NCBI RefSeq assembly: GCF_009938015.1 | Contig: NZ_AP021884.1 | Coordinates: 1,537,501 to 1,601,500 of the forward strand | Source of the DNA: Sulfuriferula plumbiphila | GTDB taxonomy: Bacteria; Pseudomonadota; Gammaproteobacteria; Burkholderiales; Sulfuriferulaceae | Direction: 5' to 3' | Length of the DNA: 64,000 nt | Part shown: positions 56,750 to 64,000 of the stretch, in pieces | How the letters are laid out: every line of letters starts with the position of its first letter | Position numbering within the stretch: the first letter of the stretch is position 1 | Notes under the pieces: generated by a model | What the model was told of the DNA's origin: nothing | Databases searched by the model: none | What the model saw: the letters and a program-made list of their open reading frames with translations, nothing else | Position numbers and translations under genes: made by a program

Positions 56750-57310
56750 ATGTCTCAAGCATCAGTTAAAGCAGCTCTGCTCAACACGATCGAATCGATC
56801 AAAGCCAACCCTGGCGCAGCGCGCCTTGTCTTCCGTGCCGACACCGAGTTGGTCGAGGACGTTCGTTGTAGCGCGAAGGTGCGGGATTTTGCGTCAATCA
56901 CCGTAACCGAACCTCCGGCGCTGGGAGGTAAAGATGAGGCTATGAGTCCCGTTGAGCTCGTGCTGGTCGCGCTCGGAACCTGTCAGGAGATTATGTATGG
57001 CGCATACGCCTCCGTGATGGGGGTCCCGTTGTCCAAGGTCAAGGTGGGAGTGAAGGGTAATCTCGATTTGCGGGGCCTCTTCGCCATGGATGACGCTGTG
57101 CCGCCAGGCTTCCAGAAGGTGACTTTCGAAACCACCATCGACAGCGCGGCGGACGAAGCGACCATCAAGAAGCTGATCGAAACCGTGGAAAGCCATTGCC
57201 CGGTACTGGACACGCTGGTGCGTGCTATCGAGGTCACGGGGAAGGTATCGATCAACGGCGGGCCCATGAAATCACTCCAGTCACACCAAGAAGCCGCAGT
57301 CGCGACCTGA
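56750..57310 (+). CDS. OsmC-like protein 2
   Basis: A 186-residue OsmC-family protein preceded by GGAGGAG. The central helix is MSPVELVLVALGTCQEIMYG with one Cys, and the C-terminal SHCPVLDTLV has the second, the usual two-Cys pattern. It is longer than OsmC-like protein 1 at 49308 and more typical of the OsmC/YhfA-type group. It lies between the response regulator and dsbD genes. Peroxide or persulfide reduction is likely; a link to the lipoamide dehydrogenase encoded downstream would echo lipoyl-dependent Ohr/OsmC peroxidases. Confidence 0.87.
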   Translation: MSQASVKAALLNTIESIKANPGAARLVFRADTELVEDVRCSAKVRDFASITVTEPPALGGKDEAMSPVELVLVALGTCQEIMYGAYASVMGVPLSKVKVGVKGNLDLRGLFAMDDAVPPGFQKVTFETTIDSAADEATIKKLIETVESHCPVLDTLVRAIEVTGKVSINGGPMKSLQSHQEAAVAT

Positions 57311-57313
57311 TCA

Positions 57314-59245
57314 ATGAAAATCACAAATTTCGGAAACTTAACGATGACTAACAAATACGAATCTTTTCGCACTAGCCGAAGTTTGATTATGCGTTTTCTG
57401 CTCATGTTGTTCATGCTGTTCCCGATTTACGCTCAGGCAATTGCAGAAGGGGATTTGCTGGAACCCCAGCAAGCGTTCAAGTTTTCGGCAAGGGTGCTGG
57501 ATGCTGATACCATCGAAGTCCGCTATCAGATAGCGGAAGGCTATCACCTCTACCGCGACAAATTAAAGTTCGAAGTATCGCCCACCGATGTCACGCTGGT
57601 AACCCCGCAACTCCCCCCCGGCAAAGTGGAGCAGGACGCGATTTTCGGCCACATGGTAGTCTATCGCCACGATGTCAAAATCAGGTTGCCTCTAAAACGT
57701 GGCAACCCAAATCTCCAAACCATCACTTTAAAAGCCGTCTCTCAGGGATGCGCCGATGCGGGCGTATGTTACCCCCCTCAGGCACAGGAAGCAGTGCTTC
57801 AATTGGCTGCTCAGCCTACGCTGGAGGCGGGAGGTGGCTTGGCCGGACTCGCACAATCGCAAACCGCTGCACCCTCGCTCCAACCAAGCACCAAGGAAGC
57901 AACGAGTCCCGCTCTTGCAGCCACCGAAGCGCCGCAATCCGAATCCTCCCGGATCGAAAATTTGTTCAAAGGCGGCAGTTTCTGGCTGATTGTGAGCTTT
58001 TTCTTCGGTGCCGGACTGCTGCTGGCACTGACCCCTTGTGTATTCCCGATGATCCCCATCTTGTCCGGCATTATCGCGGGGCAAGGCCAGCACCTGACCA
58101 AAAGGCGTGCTTTTGCACTTTCGCTTTCCTACGTCTTGGGCATGGCGATGACCTATGCGCTTGTCGGTATTGCGGCTGGACTGTCTGGCAGCATGCTCTC
58201 GGCTGCGTTGCAGAACCCTTGGGTGCTAGGTGCATTTGCACTGATCTTTGTCGTGTTGGCTTTTTCCATGTTTGGCTTCTATGAACTGCAACTGCCGAAT
58301 GCCATTCAAAGCAAGTTTTCGAATGCCAGCAACAAAATGAAAGGCGGCAGTACGGTCGGCGTATTCGTCATGGGCGTGTTGTCCGCAGTGATTGTCGGGC
58401 CGTGCGTAGCAGCACCCCTGGCGGGTGCCCTGTTGTATATCGGACAGACCCACAACGTCTGGCTCGGCGGCTCCGCGTTATTTGCCATGGCATTGGGCAT
58501 GGGTGTGCCGCTGATTCTGGTGGGCGTATCTGCCGGTGCGCTTTTACCTAAAGCGGGCGGCTGGATGAACGCAGTCAAGAGCTTCTTTGGCGTGCTGTTG
58601 CTGGGCGTGGCAATCTGGCTGATTTCCCCTGTGATTCCCGATCTCGTGCAGATGCTTTTATGGGCTGCGTTGTTGATTGTTTCCGCAATCTATCTTAGTG
58701 CGGTTGATCCTTTACCGTTGACCGCGCGGGGCTTTTCCAAATTTTGGAAGGGTGTAGGCATGATTGCATTGGTCACCGGTATTTCCCTGCTAATCGGCGC
58801 TTTGAGCGGCAGTCGCGACATTCTGCAGCCTTTGGCAGGTTTGCATGGAAATACGGCGACAAGCGCCGGTGCACAAATTGAACCTACCCTTAAATTCGAG
58901 CGAGTCAAAAGTGTTGCTGATTTGGAGACGCGCATCAAGCAGGCCAGCGGCAAATTTGTCATGCTGGATTTTTATGCGGACTGGTGTGTTTCCTGCAAGG
59001 AGTTCGAGCGCTTTACCTTCAGCGACGCTCGGGTGCGAGACAAACTCAAGGATGTTGTACTGCTTCAGGCAGATGTTACTGCCAACAATGCCGAGGACAA
59101 GGCGCTGCTCAAGAAATTCAGTCTGTTCGGCCCACCCGGGATTATCTTTTTTGATAAAAATGGCAACGAAGTCAAGTCGGCGCGCACTATCGGTTATCTG
59201 CCCCCAGACAAGTTTTTGGATAACCTTAACATGGCTCTTCGCTAG
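57314..59245 (+). CDS. dsbD: Thiol:disulfide interchange protein DsbD
   Basis: Up to 643 residues; starts at 57314, 57344 or 57389 are possible, and the last gives a compact signal peptide (MRFLLMLFMLFPIYAQA). An N-terminal beta domain with Cys in GCADAGVCYPP accepts electrons. An eight-helix core has LLALTPCVFPMIPILSG and VGPCVAAPLAGALL, and a C-terminal thioredoxin domain has FYADWCVSCKEFE. The protein carries reducing equivalents from cytosolic thioredoxin to the periplasm, here probably to the TlpA-like, DsrE-like or SCO proteins of the cluster. All six redox cysteines are visible. Confidence 0.93.
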   Translation: MKITNFGNLTMTNKYESFRTSRSLIMRFLLMLFMLFPIYAQAIAEGDLLEPQQAFKFSARVLDADTIEVRYQIAEGYHLYRDKLKFEVSPTDVTLVTPQLPPGKVEQDAIFGHMVVYRHDVKIRLPLKRGNPNLQTITLKAVSQGCADAGVCYPPQAQEAVLQLAAQPTLEAGGGLAGLAQSQTAAPSLQPSTKEATSPALAATEAPQSESSRIENLFKGGSFWLIVSFFFGAGLLLALTPCVFPMIPILSGIIAGQGQHLTKRRAFALSLSYVLGMAMTYALVGIAAGLSGSMLSAALQNPWVLGAFALIFVVLAFSMFGFYELQLPNAIQSKFSNASNKMKGGSTVGVFVMGVLSAVIVGPCVAAPLAGALLYIGQTHNVWLGGSALFAMALGMGVPLILVGVSAGALLPKAGGWMNAVKSFFGVLLLGVAIWLISPVIPDLVQMLLWAALLIVSAIYLSAVDPLPLTARGFSKFWKGVGMIALVTGISLLIGALSGSRDILQPLAGLHGNTATSAGAQIEPTLKFERVKSVADLETRIKQASGKFVMLDFYADWCVSCKEFERFTFSDARVRDKLKDVVLLQADVTANNAEDKALLKKFSLFGPPGIIFFDKNGNEVKSARTIGYLPPDKFLDNLNMALR

Positions 59246-59252
59246 GTAACCC

Positions 59253-60677
59253 ATGATTAAACACATCGTGATAATCGGTGGAGGACCTGCTGGCTACGTC
59301 GGCGCTATCCATGCAGCGACGCACGGCGCGAAGGTCACGTTGGTGGAAGCCGCGGAAATCGGCGGTACCTGCCTTAACCAGGGTTGCATTCCGACCAAGA
59401 CCTTGGTAGCCACCTGCGCTTTGTTGGAAAAGATACGCCACGCTGCAAGCGTCGGGATACAACTCGATGGCAATGCAATTCCGCGCTGGGATGCGATGAA
59501 AAGCAGCATGAACAAAACCGTCAATACTTTGACGGGCGGCGTGCGGGCATTGCTCGCCGATCGCGGAGTGATCTCGATCTCGGGGCTTGCGCATATGAGC
59601 GGCCCACAGTCGGTGATGGTCGAGGGCCACGGAGAGATATGCGGGGATTTTATTCTGCTTTGCACGGGATCGCATGCTATACGCCCATCGACTTTTCCAT
59701 TCGATGACGAACGTGTCGTGACGAGTGACGAATTGCTGCGCTGGGAGACGCTGCCTCGGTCTCTCGTCATTGTGGGCGACGGCGTCATCGCGTGCGAATT
59801 TGCCTTCATCATGAATACCCTGGGTGTCGAGGTCACTGTGATCGGAATGGGCAAGAGCCCGCTCTCGACGCTCGATCATGAAATATCTGCGCTTATCGGT
59901 TACGAGATGCGCAAGAAGAAGATCCGTTTCGTGGGTAATAGTGCGGTCCGCGCATTGAATTTGCATGCCGGATCCGTAACTGCAGAGTGCGATGGCGACA
60001 TCACTGTGGAGGCTGAGCGCGCGCTGGTTGCGGTGGGAAGACGCCCAAATACATCTGCTCTCGGATTGGAAGCGATCGGATTAAAAACGGGGGCATTGGG
60101 TGATATCCCGGTAGATGAGTACATGCGATCGCAATTTCCCAGTATCTATGCTGCTGGAGACGTCAACGGCCGCGTTTTGCTTGCCCACGCTGCTTCAGCT
60201 CAGGCGCGCGTGGCAGTCGATCACATGCTCGGGCTTGCGCCGCGGAAGATCAATGCTAGGGATATCCCGCTTGCCGTATTCACTTCCCCAGAGGTAGGTT
60301 GCGTCGGTCTGACGGAGAATGAGGCGAAGAATATGGGAATCGATGTTCGCTGCGGAACGTTCAACCTGCGTGGGCTCGGCAAGGCCCAAGCCATGGGTGA
60401 ATTATCGGGGATGGTTAAGGTAGTTGCAGAAGTGCAAACAGGACGCTTGCTCGGTCTTCATATAGTTGGAGCCCATGCTTCGGATTTGGTCCATGAGGGA
60501 GCCATCATACTGCGTCAGGCTGGAACCGTGGAAGACCTTGAGCACACCATACACGCGCATCCCACGCTCGCTGAAGGAATACAGGAAGCAGCCGAAGACG
60601 TCTTCGGTCACGCGATTCATAAAATATTGCAGAAAAAAGAAAAAATCCGGGTATCACCTTTGGATAATTGTTTGTAG
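59253..60677 (+). CDS. lpd: Dihydrolipoamide dehydrogenase
   Basis: A 474-residue FAD-disulfide oxidoreductase. The N-terminal GGGPAGYVGAIHAA, the redox pair Cys40/Cys45 in IGGTCLNQGCIPTKT, the NAD-binding VIVGDGVIACEFAFI and the C-terminal catalytic His-x3-Glu-type motif HAHPTLAEGIQEA (near residue 435) are intact. It lies 7 bases after dsbD, far from any 2-oxoacid dehydrogenase genes. The lipoate-binding protein at 49750 is its obvious partner, so it probably reoxidises or reduces that carrier with NAD(H) as part of sulfur oxidation. Confidence 0.92.
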   Translation: MIKHIVIIGGGPAGYVGAIHAATHGAKVTLVEAAEIGGTCLNQGCIPTKTLVATCALLEKIRHAASVGIQLDGNAIPRWDAMKSSMNKTVNTLTGGVRALLADRGVISISGLAHMSGPQSVMVEGHGEICGDFILLCTGSHAIRPSTFPFDDERVVTSDELLRWETLPRSLVIVGDGVIACEFAFIMNTLGVEVTVIGMGKSPLSTLDHEISALIGYEMRKKKIRFVGNSAVRALNLHAGSVTAECDGDITVEAERALVAVGRRPNTSALGLEAIGLKTGALGDIPVDEYMRSQFPSIYAAGDVNGRVLLAHAASAQARVAVDHMLGLAPRKINARDIPLAVFTSPEVGCVGLTENEAKNMGIDVRCGTFNLRGLGKAQAMGELSGMVKVVAEVQTGRLLGLHIVGAHASDLVHEGAIILRQAGTVEDLEHTIHAHPTLAEGIQEAAEDVFGHAIHKILQKKEKIRVSPLDNCL

Positions 60678-60928
60678 CACACCAAACGCACTTGATGGAG
60701 TGGGGAGCGAGGCCGGCACGGTATGGCGATAATCACATATCCCATGAAACCATGCGTATTTGGATTCGCCTCTTTTTGTGGAGTTAATTTATTGGAGGAA
60801 TTTTTATAGCCCTTGGGGAATTATAATCACTCACTGAACGTAAGTTTGTGACCGGTGCATGGATTTTATGAGTTTGCACGGGTTGTAAATGCGTAGTTTT
60901 TCTTATTTCAAACGAAAAGGAGAGCGAG

Positions 60929-61435
60929 ATGAAAACCAAACCGTTTTTCATGGTGTTGTCATTGTTTTTGTGGGTATTAAGTGCCAGTTTTTCCGTTTAT
61001 GCCGCGCAACCTCCTGATGACAAAGAGGCATTGATGGGATTAACCGATGTTAAAGTGATTTTTGACATAACCACGGGCGATGCAAAAAAACTTTTGTCGC
61101 GTTTAGGATTAATTGAAGAGACTCGTGATGGAATGGTCAAGCAAAGGGTCAAACCGCATTTTATTCTCGCTTTTCGAGGACCAGCCAGCCTCCTCGTACA
61201 GAAGGATCAAAGTCGGGTTAAGTTGGAGGATATTGAGGTGATGGAAAAAATTCAACAAAAGCTTAAGGAAATGAGTAAGGATAAAAGTTACAACCTGGAA
61301 CAGTGCGCAGTAGCCAACCGTTATTTAAAGATCAAGAACGAAGACACTATTCCAGAACTTAAAGTGATCGGGAACAGTTTCATTTCAATGGCGGGGTACG
61401 AGAACAGAGGATACGCTTATATACCAATCGACTAA
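60929..61435 (+). CDS. Periplasmic DsrE-like protein
   Basis: A 168-residue protein with a clear signal peptide (MVLSLFLWVLSASFSVYAAQ) and a DsrE-like fold: VKVIFDITTGDAKKLLSRLG, HFILAFRGPASLLV, and Cys126 in NLEQCAVANRYLKIKNE. Exported DsrE-like proteins are found near sulfur oxidation genes but are little studied. GGAG is well placed before the ATG. It begins a small group with a secreted unknown protein and a TlpA-like thioredoxin, which could keep its Cys reduced or move sulfur in the periplasm. Confidence 0.8.
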   Translation: MKTKPFFMVLSLFLWVLSASFSVYAAQPPDDKEALMGLTDVKVIFDITTGDAKKLLSRLGLIEETRDGMVKQRVKPHFILAFRGPASLLVQKDQSRVKLEDIEVMEKIQQKLKEMSKDKSYNLEQCAVANRYLKIKNEDTIPELKVIGNSFISMAGYENRGYAYIPID

Positions 61436-61450
61436 GACGAGAATATAAAC

Positions 61451-62035
61451 ATGGCATTGAATAAATTATTAGCGCTAACAATTGCCGCAATGGCTTTTGT
61501 CTCGGTTCCGGCTGTTGCTGATAACAGCCGGGTGAAAATTCAACATGCTGTCGATCCAAAAACAAGTATTGAATCATGGGTGCTGCAGGACGATGGCGTC
61601 GAAGTTGAGCTGATACAGATTAGCCCTGACCAAGCCCGCGGTTTTTTCCTCGCCCGTGGCTTTAATCGGGGGGATGTAGATTACTATGCGGCAAGCTGCG
61701 TTTTTGCAACTGTGGTAAGGAATCAATCGCCAATGACTATTTCGTACCACCTGGCCGATTGGCGATACGCGACAGCAGATAGTGTGACACGAAAACTTAA
61801 ACTTAAGGATGACTGGTTGCGTGAATGGCAGCAACGTGGTGTTTCGAAAAGTGCGCAGATTGCATTCGAGTGGTCTCAACATCCCACTAACCAGACGCTG
61901 GAGCCCAAAGACTGGAATCAGGGCATGACCACTTATCAAGTGCCGCATGGAAGTCAGTTCGATTTGACCGTAAAATGGAAAAAAGGAAACAAGAATTATG
62001 TGGACACAATCAGAGGGATTCGCTGTGCAGATTAA
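61451..62035 (+). CDS. Secreted protein of unknown function
   Basis: A 194-residue protein with a signal peptide (LLALTIAAMAFVSVPAVADN). The mature part has no family I recognise. It is rich in Trp and aromatic residues (ESWVLQDDGVEVELIQ, SYHLADWRYATAD, WLREWQQRG, EPKDWNQGMTTYQVPHG) and has two cysteines (CVFATVV and the final RGIRCAD) that may pair. It overlaps the TlpA-like gene start by 11 bases and lies between thiol-redox genes. A beta-rich periplasmic fold is likely. Confidence 0.75.
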   Translation: MALNKLLALTIAAMAFVSVPAVADNSRVKIQHAVDPKTSIESWVLQDDGVEVELIQISPDQARGFFLARGFNRGDVDYYAASCVFATVVRNQSPMTISYHLADWRYATADSVTRKLKLKDDWLREWQQRGVSKSAQIAFEWSQHPTNQTLEPKDWNQGMTTYQVPHGSQFDLTVKWKKGNKNYVDTIRGIRCAD

Positions 62036-62582
62036 GCGGCTTCGAGTGCTTTTGTTTACGCTTGCCATCGCATCCGGATTGCTGCTTAACATGGAAGCCA
62101 GTTGCGCCGCTGGTGAAGAAGTTTTCAGCCCGTTTCCCGGTCACCCAGCTGCACCGAAGCTCAAGCTGCTTAACATGGATGGTAAGCAGGTAGACCTTGA
62201 AAAACTGAAAGGCCAAGTGGTGCTCGTCAACTTCTGGGCGACCTGGTGTCCTCCGTGTCGACGTGAAATGCCTTCCCTGCAACGGCTTTGGCTAAAACTC
62301 GGGAAATCAAAGCTACAAATCGTGGCGGTAAATGTAGGAGAGGATGCGGATACGGTTCTCAGCTTTATGGGAATGCTTGACGTTTCACCGACTTTTCCGA
62401 TCGTCTTCGACAAAGACAGCGCTGTCTTGCGCGCCTGGCCTGTCAAGGGCTTGCCTACGACTTTCCTGATCGACAGAAAAGGCCATATTGCTTATCGAGC
62501 AATCGGTGGTCGAGATTTCGATAGTCCGGAGAATATTCGCTTTATAACTGAGCTATCGGCCAGTAAAATTGGGAGCAAATAA
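62025..62582 (+). CDS. TlpA/ResA-like periplasmic thioredoxin
   Basis: About 185 residues from a GTG at 62025 (AGAGGGA before it); a longer start at 61998 would lie inside the previous gene. A signal or anchor helix (VLLFTLAIASGLLLNM) leads into a thioredoxin domain with the active site NFWATWCPPCRREMPSLQ and the cis-Pro loop WPVKGLPTTFLID. TlpA proteins reduce SCO proteins and other periplasmic disulfides, with electrons from DsbD. Both partners are encoded nearby. Confidence 0.9.
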   Translation: MQIKRLRVLLFTLAIASGLLLNMEASCAAGEEVFSPFPGHPAAPKLKLLNMDGKQVDLEKLKGQVVLVNFWATWCPPCRREMPSLQRLWLKLGKSKLQIVAVNVGEDADTVLSFMGMLDVSPTFPIVFDKDSAVLRAWPVKGLPTTFLIDRKGHIAYRAIGGRDFDSPENIRFITELSASKIGSK

Positions 62583-62666
62583 TACCCCGTATTTTGAAAA
62601 TAAAAATGGGCATTAGCAACTGTCCTCCAATTTTGTAGGCACCCGAGCGTTATTAAGATAACTGTG

Positions 62667-62824
62667 ATGGATGTGCGTTTGAGTGGGAAGCAATATGTCG
62701 AAGGGTTCAAGATTGAAGTAGCCGGGTAATGGGTGGATCGGGATTGTTCCGAATCTGATGTGGAGGATAGCTCGGCGTTACCACTAAGCGCCTGTATGGC
62801 TGGATCAAGGAATACGGAGATTAG
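62667..62824 (+). pseudogene. IS3-family OrfA remnant
   Basis: The 362-base gap between the TlpA-like and lipA genes holds broken pieces of an IS3 OrfA. MDVRLSGKQYVEGFKIEVAG is followed by a stop at 62729 and then, in another frame, LGVTTKRLYGWIKEYGD and a stop. The second piece is the typical OrfA helix-turn-helix (recognition helix TKRLYGWIKEYG). OrfB is absent. The rest of the gap shows nothing else. Confidence 0.6.
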
Positions 62825-62944
62825 AATGATCAACAATCATTCAGTTTATGCGCAAATTCAAGAAGAAAAGGTGACCAGTTCGGGCTCCGCCAGCGTGCGC
62901 AGTTCCATTTCCTCATATTAACTGTCGATTAGGAGGCAAGTCCG

Positions 62945-63841
62945 TTGGGTAACCAAACTGCTCGGCCAATACTTTTACGCAAGCCGATCTGGATAACAAC
63001 GAAACTCGCCGGGGAAGGGCTGTACGGACGGACGGACCTTGCTGTACATGGGGGTCTGCTCCATACTGTTTGCGAGGAGGCGAAGTGCCCCAACCGCAGT
63101 GAATGCTGGAGTCGCGGCACGGCGACCTTTATGTTGTTGGGAGATATATGCACGCGCGCATGCGGGTTTTGTGCGATAAAAAGTGGACGTCCGACCTTTC
63201 ATGAAACCGATGAGCCGCGCCAAGTCGCTGACGCAGTGGCGGCAATGAACCTCAAGTACGTTGTCCTCACGTCTGTTAACCGTGACGATCTACCAGACGG
63301 CGGGGTTGGCGTGTTTGCGGACACGTTGCGTGAACTGAGGCGACGCTGGCCGGGGATTGGAGTCGAATTTTTGACCCCCGACTTTCGTAACTGCCAGGAG
63401 AAGGCAATTCAGGGCGTGCATGATGCGCTTGCGGGCTTGCCCGAAGGAGCGAATCGGACCCTTGTATGGGGCCACAACGTCGAAACCGTACCCAGACTCT
63501 ACCGGCAAGTAAGAAAAGGGTCGAAATACGAGCGCTCCCTCGCGCTGTTGGAGGCGGTTGCACGCCTGGATGCTGTGGAAACCAAGTCCGCGTTAATGCT
63601 CGGTCTGGGGGAGACGCGAGATGAGGTCGTGGAAGTGCTTGCTGACCTGCGCGCGCGCGGTGTGAGGCGCGTTTCGCTCGGGCAATACTTGCAGCCCACG
63701 CTGCATCACTTGCCGGTCCTGCGATATTTGCCTCCGGACGAGTTCGCAGACTATGAGCTAGTTGCGCGCAGATTGGGTTTTACGTGGGTGAAGGCAGGAC
63801 CATTAATGAGAAGTTCGTATTACGCCGAAGAGCAGTCGTAA
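62945..63841 (+). CDS. lipA: Lipoyl synthase
   Basis: A 298-residue radical SAM enzyme from a TTG with AGGAGG upstream. The auxiliary cluster motif C-x4-C-x5-C is Cys43, Cys48, Cys54 (VCEEAKCPNRSECW). The SAM cluster C-x3-C-x2-C is Cys69, Cys73, Cys76 (CTRACGFC), and the C-terminal RSSYYAEE carries the conserved cluster-ligand Ser. It inserts two sulfurs into octanoyl groups to make lipoate. Its place in this cluster suggests service to the lipoate-binding protein at 49750. Other sHdr systems often use LipS1/LipS2 for this step, so a LipA-type enzyme is notable. Confidence 0.93.
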   Translation: MGNQTARPILLRKPIWITTKLAGEGLYGRTDLAVHGGLLHTVCEEAKCPNRSECWSRGTATFMLLGDICTRACGFCAIKSGRPTFHETDEPRQVADAVAAMNLKYVVLTSVNRDDLPDGGVGVFADTLRELRRRWPGIGVEFLTPDFRNCQEKAIQGVHDALAGLPEGANRTLVWGHNVETVPRLYRQVRKGSKYERSLALLEAVARLDAVETKSALMLGLGETRDEVVEVLADLRARGVRRVSLGQYLQPTLHHLPVLRYLPPDEFADYELVARRLGFTWVKAGPLMRSSYYAEEQS

Positions 63842-63854
63842 TTTATTTCCGGGC

Positions 63855-64000
63855 GTGACAGGAAAATCGTTGCTCGAAGCACCCTCCAGTCCAGTGCTGA
63901 CGTTCGAGTCCGCGCGCGATTATGGCGATGTCTGGGCACTGACCGAATTGTGGAATTCGCTAGGTTTTGACCGCCTGCGTCAGATATTTCGGCGTACACG
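63855..64000 (+). CDS. IS1634-type transposase, N-terminal part, cut by window edge
   Basis: An open frame from about GTG 63855 reads LTFESARDYGDVWALTELWN and SLGFDRLRQIFRRT to the edge. The GDVWAL-x-ELW pattern followed by FRRTR-like residues is typical of the N-terminal region of IS1634-family (DDE) transposases. The frame is open back into lipA with no good ribosome site, so the 5' end may be missing. It marks a mobile element at the right side of the sulfur genes. Confidence 0.55.
   Translation, partial: MTGKSLLEAPSSPVLTFESARDYGDVWALTELWNSLGFDRLRQIFRRT

Noticed and set aside
62733-62921. 62-codon open frame between the TlpA-like gene and lipA
   Set aside because: It overlaps the IS3 OrfA remnant in another frame; its translation has no recognisable motif.

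Overview
The window looks like part of a betaproteobacterial chromosome, most likely from a chemolithotrophic or facultatively autotrophic sulfur oxidiser. This rests on family content (LolCD, ComEC, RelA, an RpfE-like protein, and many DsrE, TusA, SQR-like, SCO and MauG-type proteins) and not on an rRNA gene, so the lineage is inference. Base composition changes along the window. About 6-21 kb and atpF-atpD are GC-rich, while the sulfur region from about 40 kb to the right edge, and atpG-atpC, are clearly more AT-rich.

Region 1 (1-5.6 kb, minus strand) is an operon behind a very well conserved guanidine-I (ykkC subtype 1) riboswitch. Its order is a NitT/TauT-type substrate-binding protein, a membrane di-iron desaturase/hydroxylase-like protein, two short-chain dehydrogenases, an EamA exporter, a creatininase-family amidohydrolase and the start of an isochorismatase-like cysteine hydrolase cut by the window edge. 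It reads as an uncharacterised pathway for a guanidino compound. Region 2 (6-28.4 kb) is mostly housekeeping or metabolic: a RelE-like/SF1 helicase/ankyrin fusion, a RIO kinase, a DUF2442/DUF4160 pair, lolC-lolD, a cytochrome c, comEC, relA, an MFS transporter, an S4 protein, DsrE, DoxX, pirin, a Crp/Fnr regulator, a DASS transporter and a DUF3604 protein.

Region 3 (28.6-36.4 kb) encodes an F1Fo ATP synthase with an unusual history. The atpG copy between atpA and atpD has collapsed to a 33-codon scar that keeps only the two ends of the gamma subunit. A full atpG and an atpC of different composition lie after atpD.

Region 4 (36.5-40.8 kb) is a tRNA-Val(GAC) with promoter and terminator, the C-terminal stub of a tyrosine recombinase, and a graveyard of IS3, IS21 (one intact copy with a TATGC target duplication) and IS5 remnants. 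This looks like the left edge of a genomic island.

Region 5 (40.8-64 kb) is the sulfur island. A leftward mtoX-SCO-mauG operon (methanethiol oxidase, its gene broken by one homopolymer frameshift) diverges from a rightward series: two NitT-type permease/ATPase pairs, a binding protein, OsmC, a GcvH-like lipoate-binding protein, an ISL3 fragment, SCO, DsrE, TusA, an SQR-like flavoprotein, DUF1641, a sensor kinase/FixJ-type regulator pair, OsmC, DsbD, dihydrolipoamide dehydrogenase, a periplasmic DsrE-like protein, a secreted unknown, TlpA and lipoyl synthase. The island ends in a transposase at the window edge. The divergent promoter region holds two sigma-54 type -24/-12 elements facing opposite ways, with a pair of TGACA-N3-TGTCA palindromes almost midway between them. 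A coherent reading is uptake of an organosulfur compound, methanethiol oxidation to sulfide, sulfide oxidation by the SQR-like enzyme, and sulfur transfer through TusA/DsrE to a lipoate-based (LbpA/sHdr-like) oxidation system. The sHdr genes themselves are not in the window.
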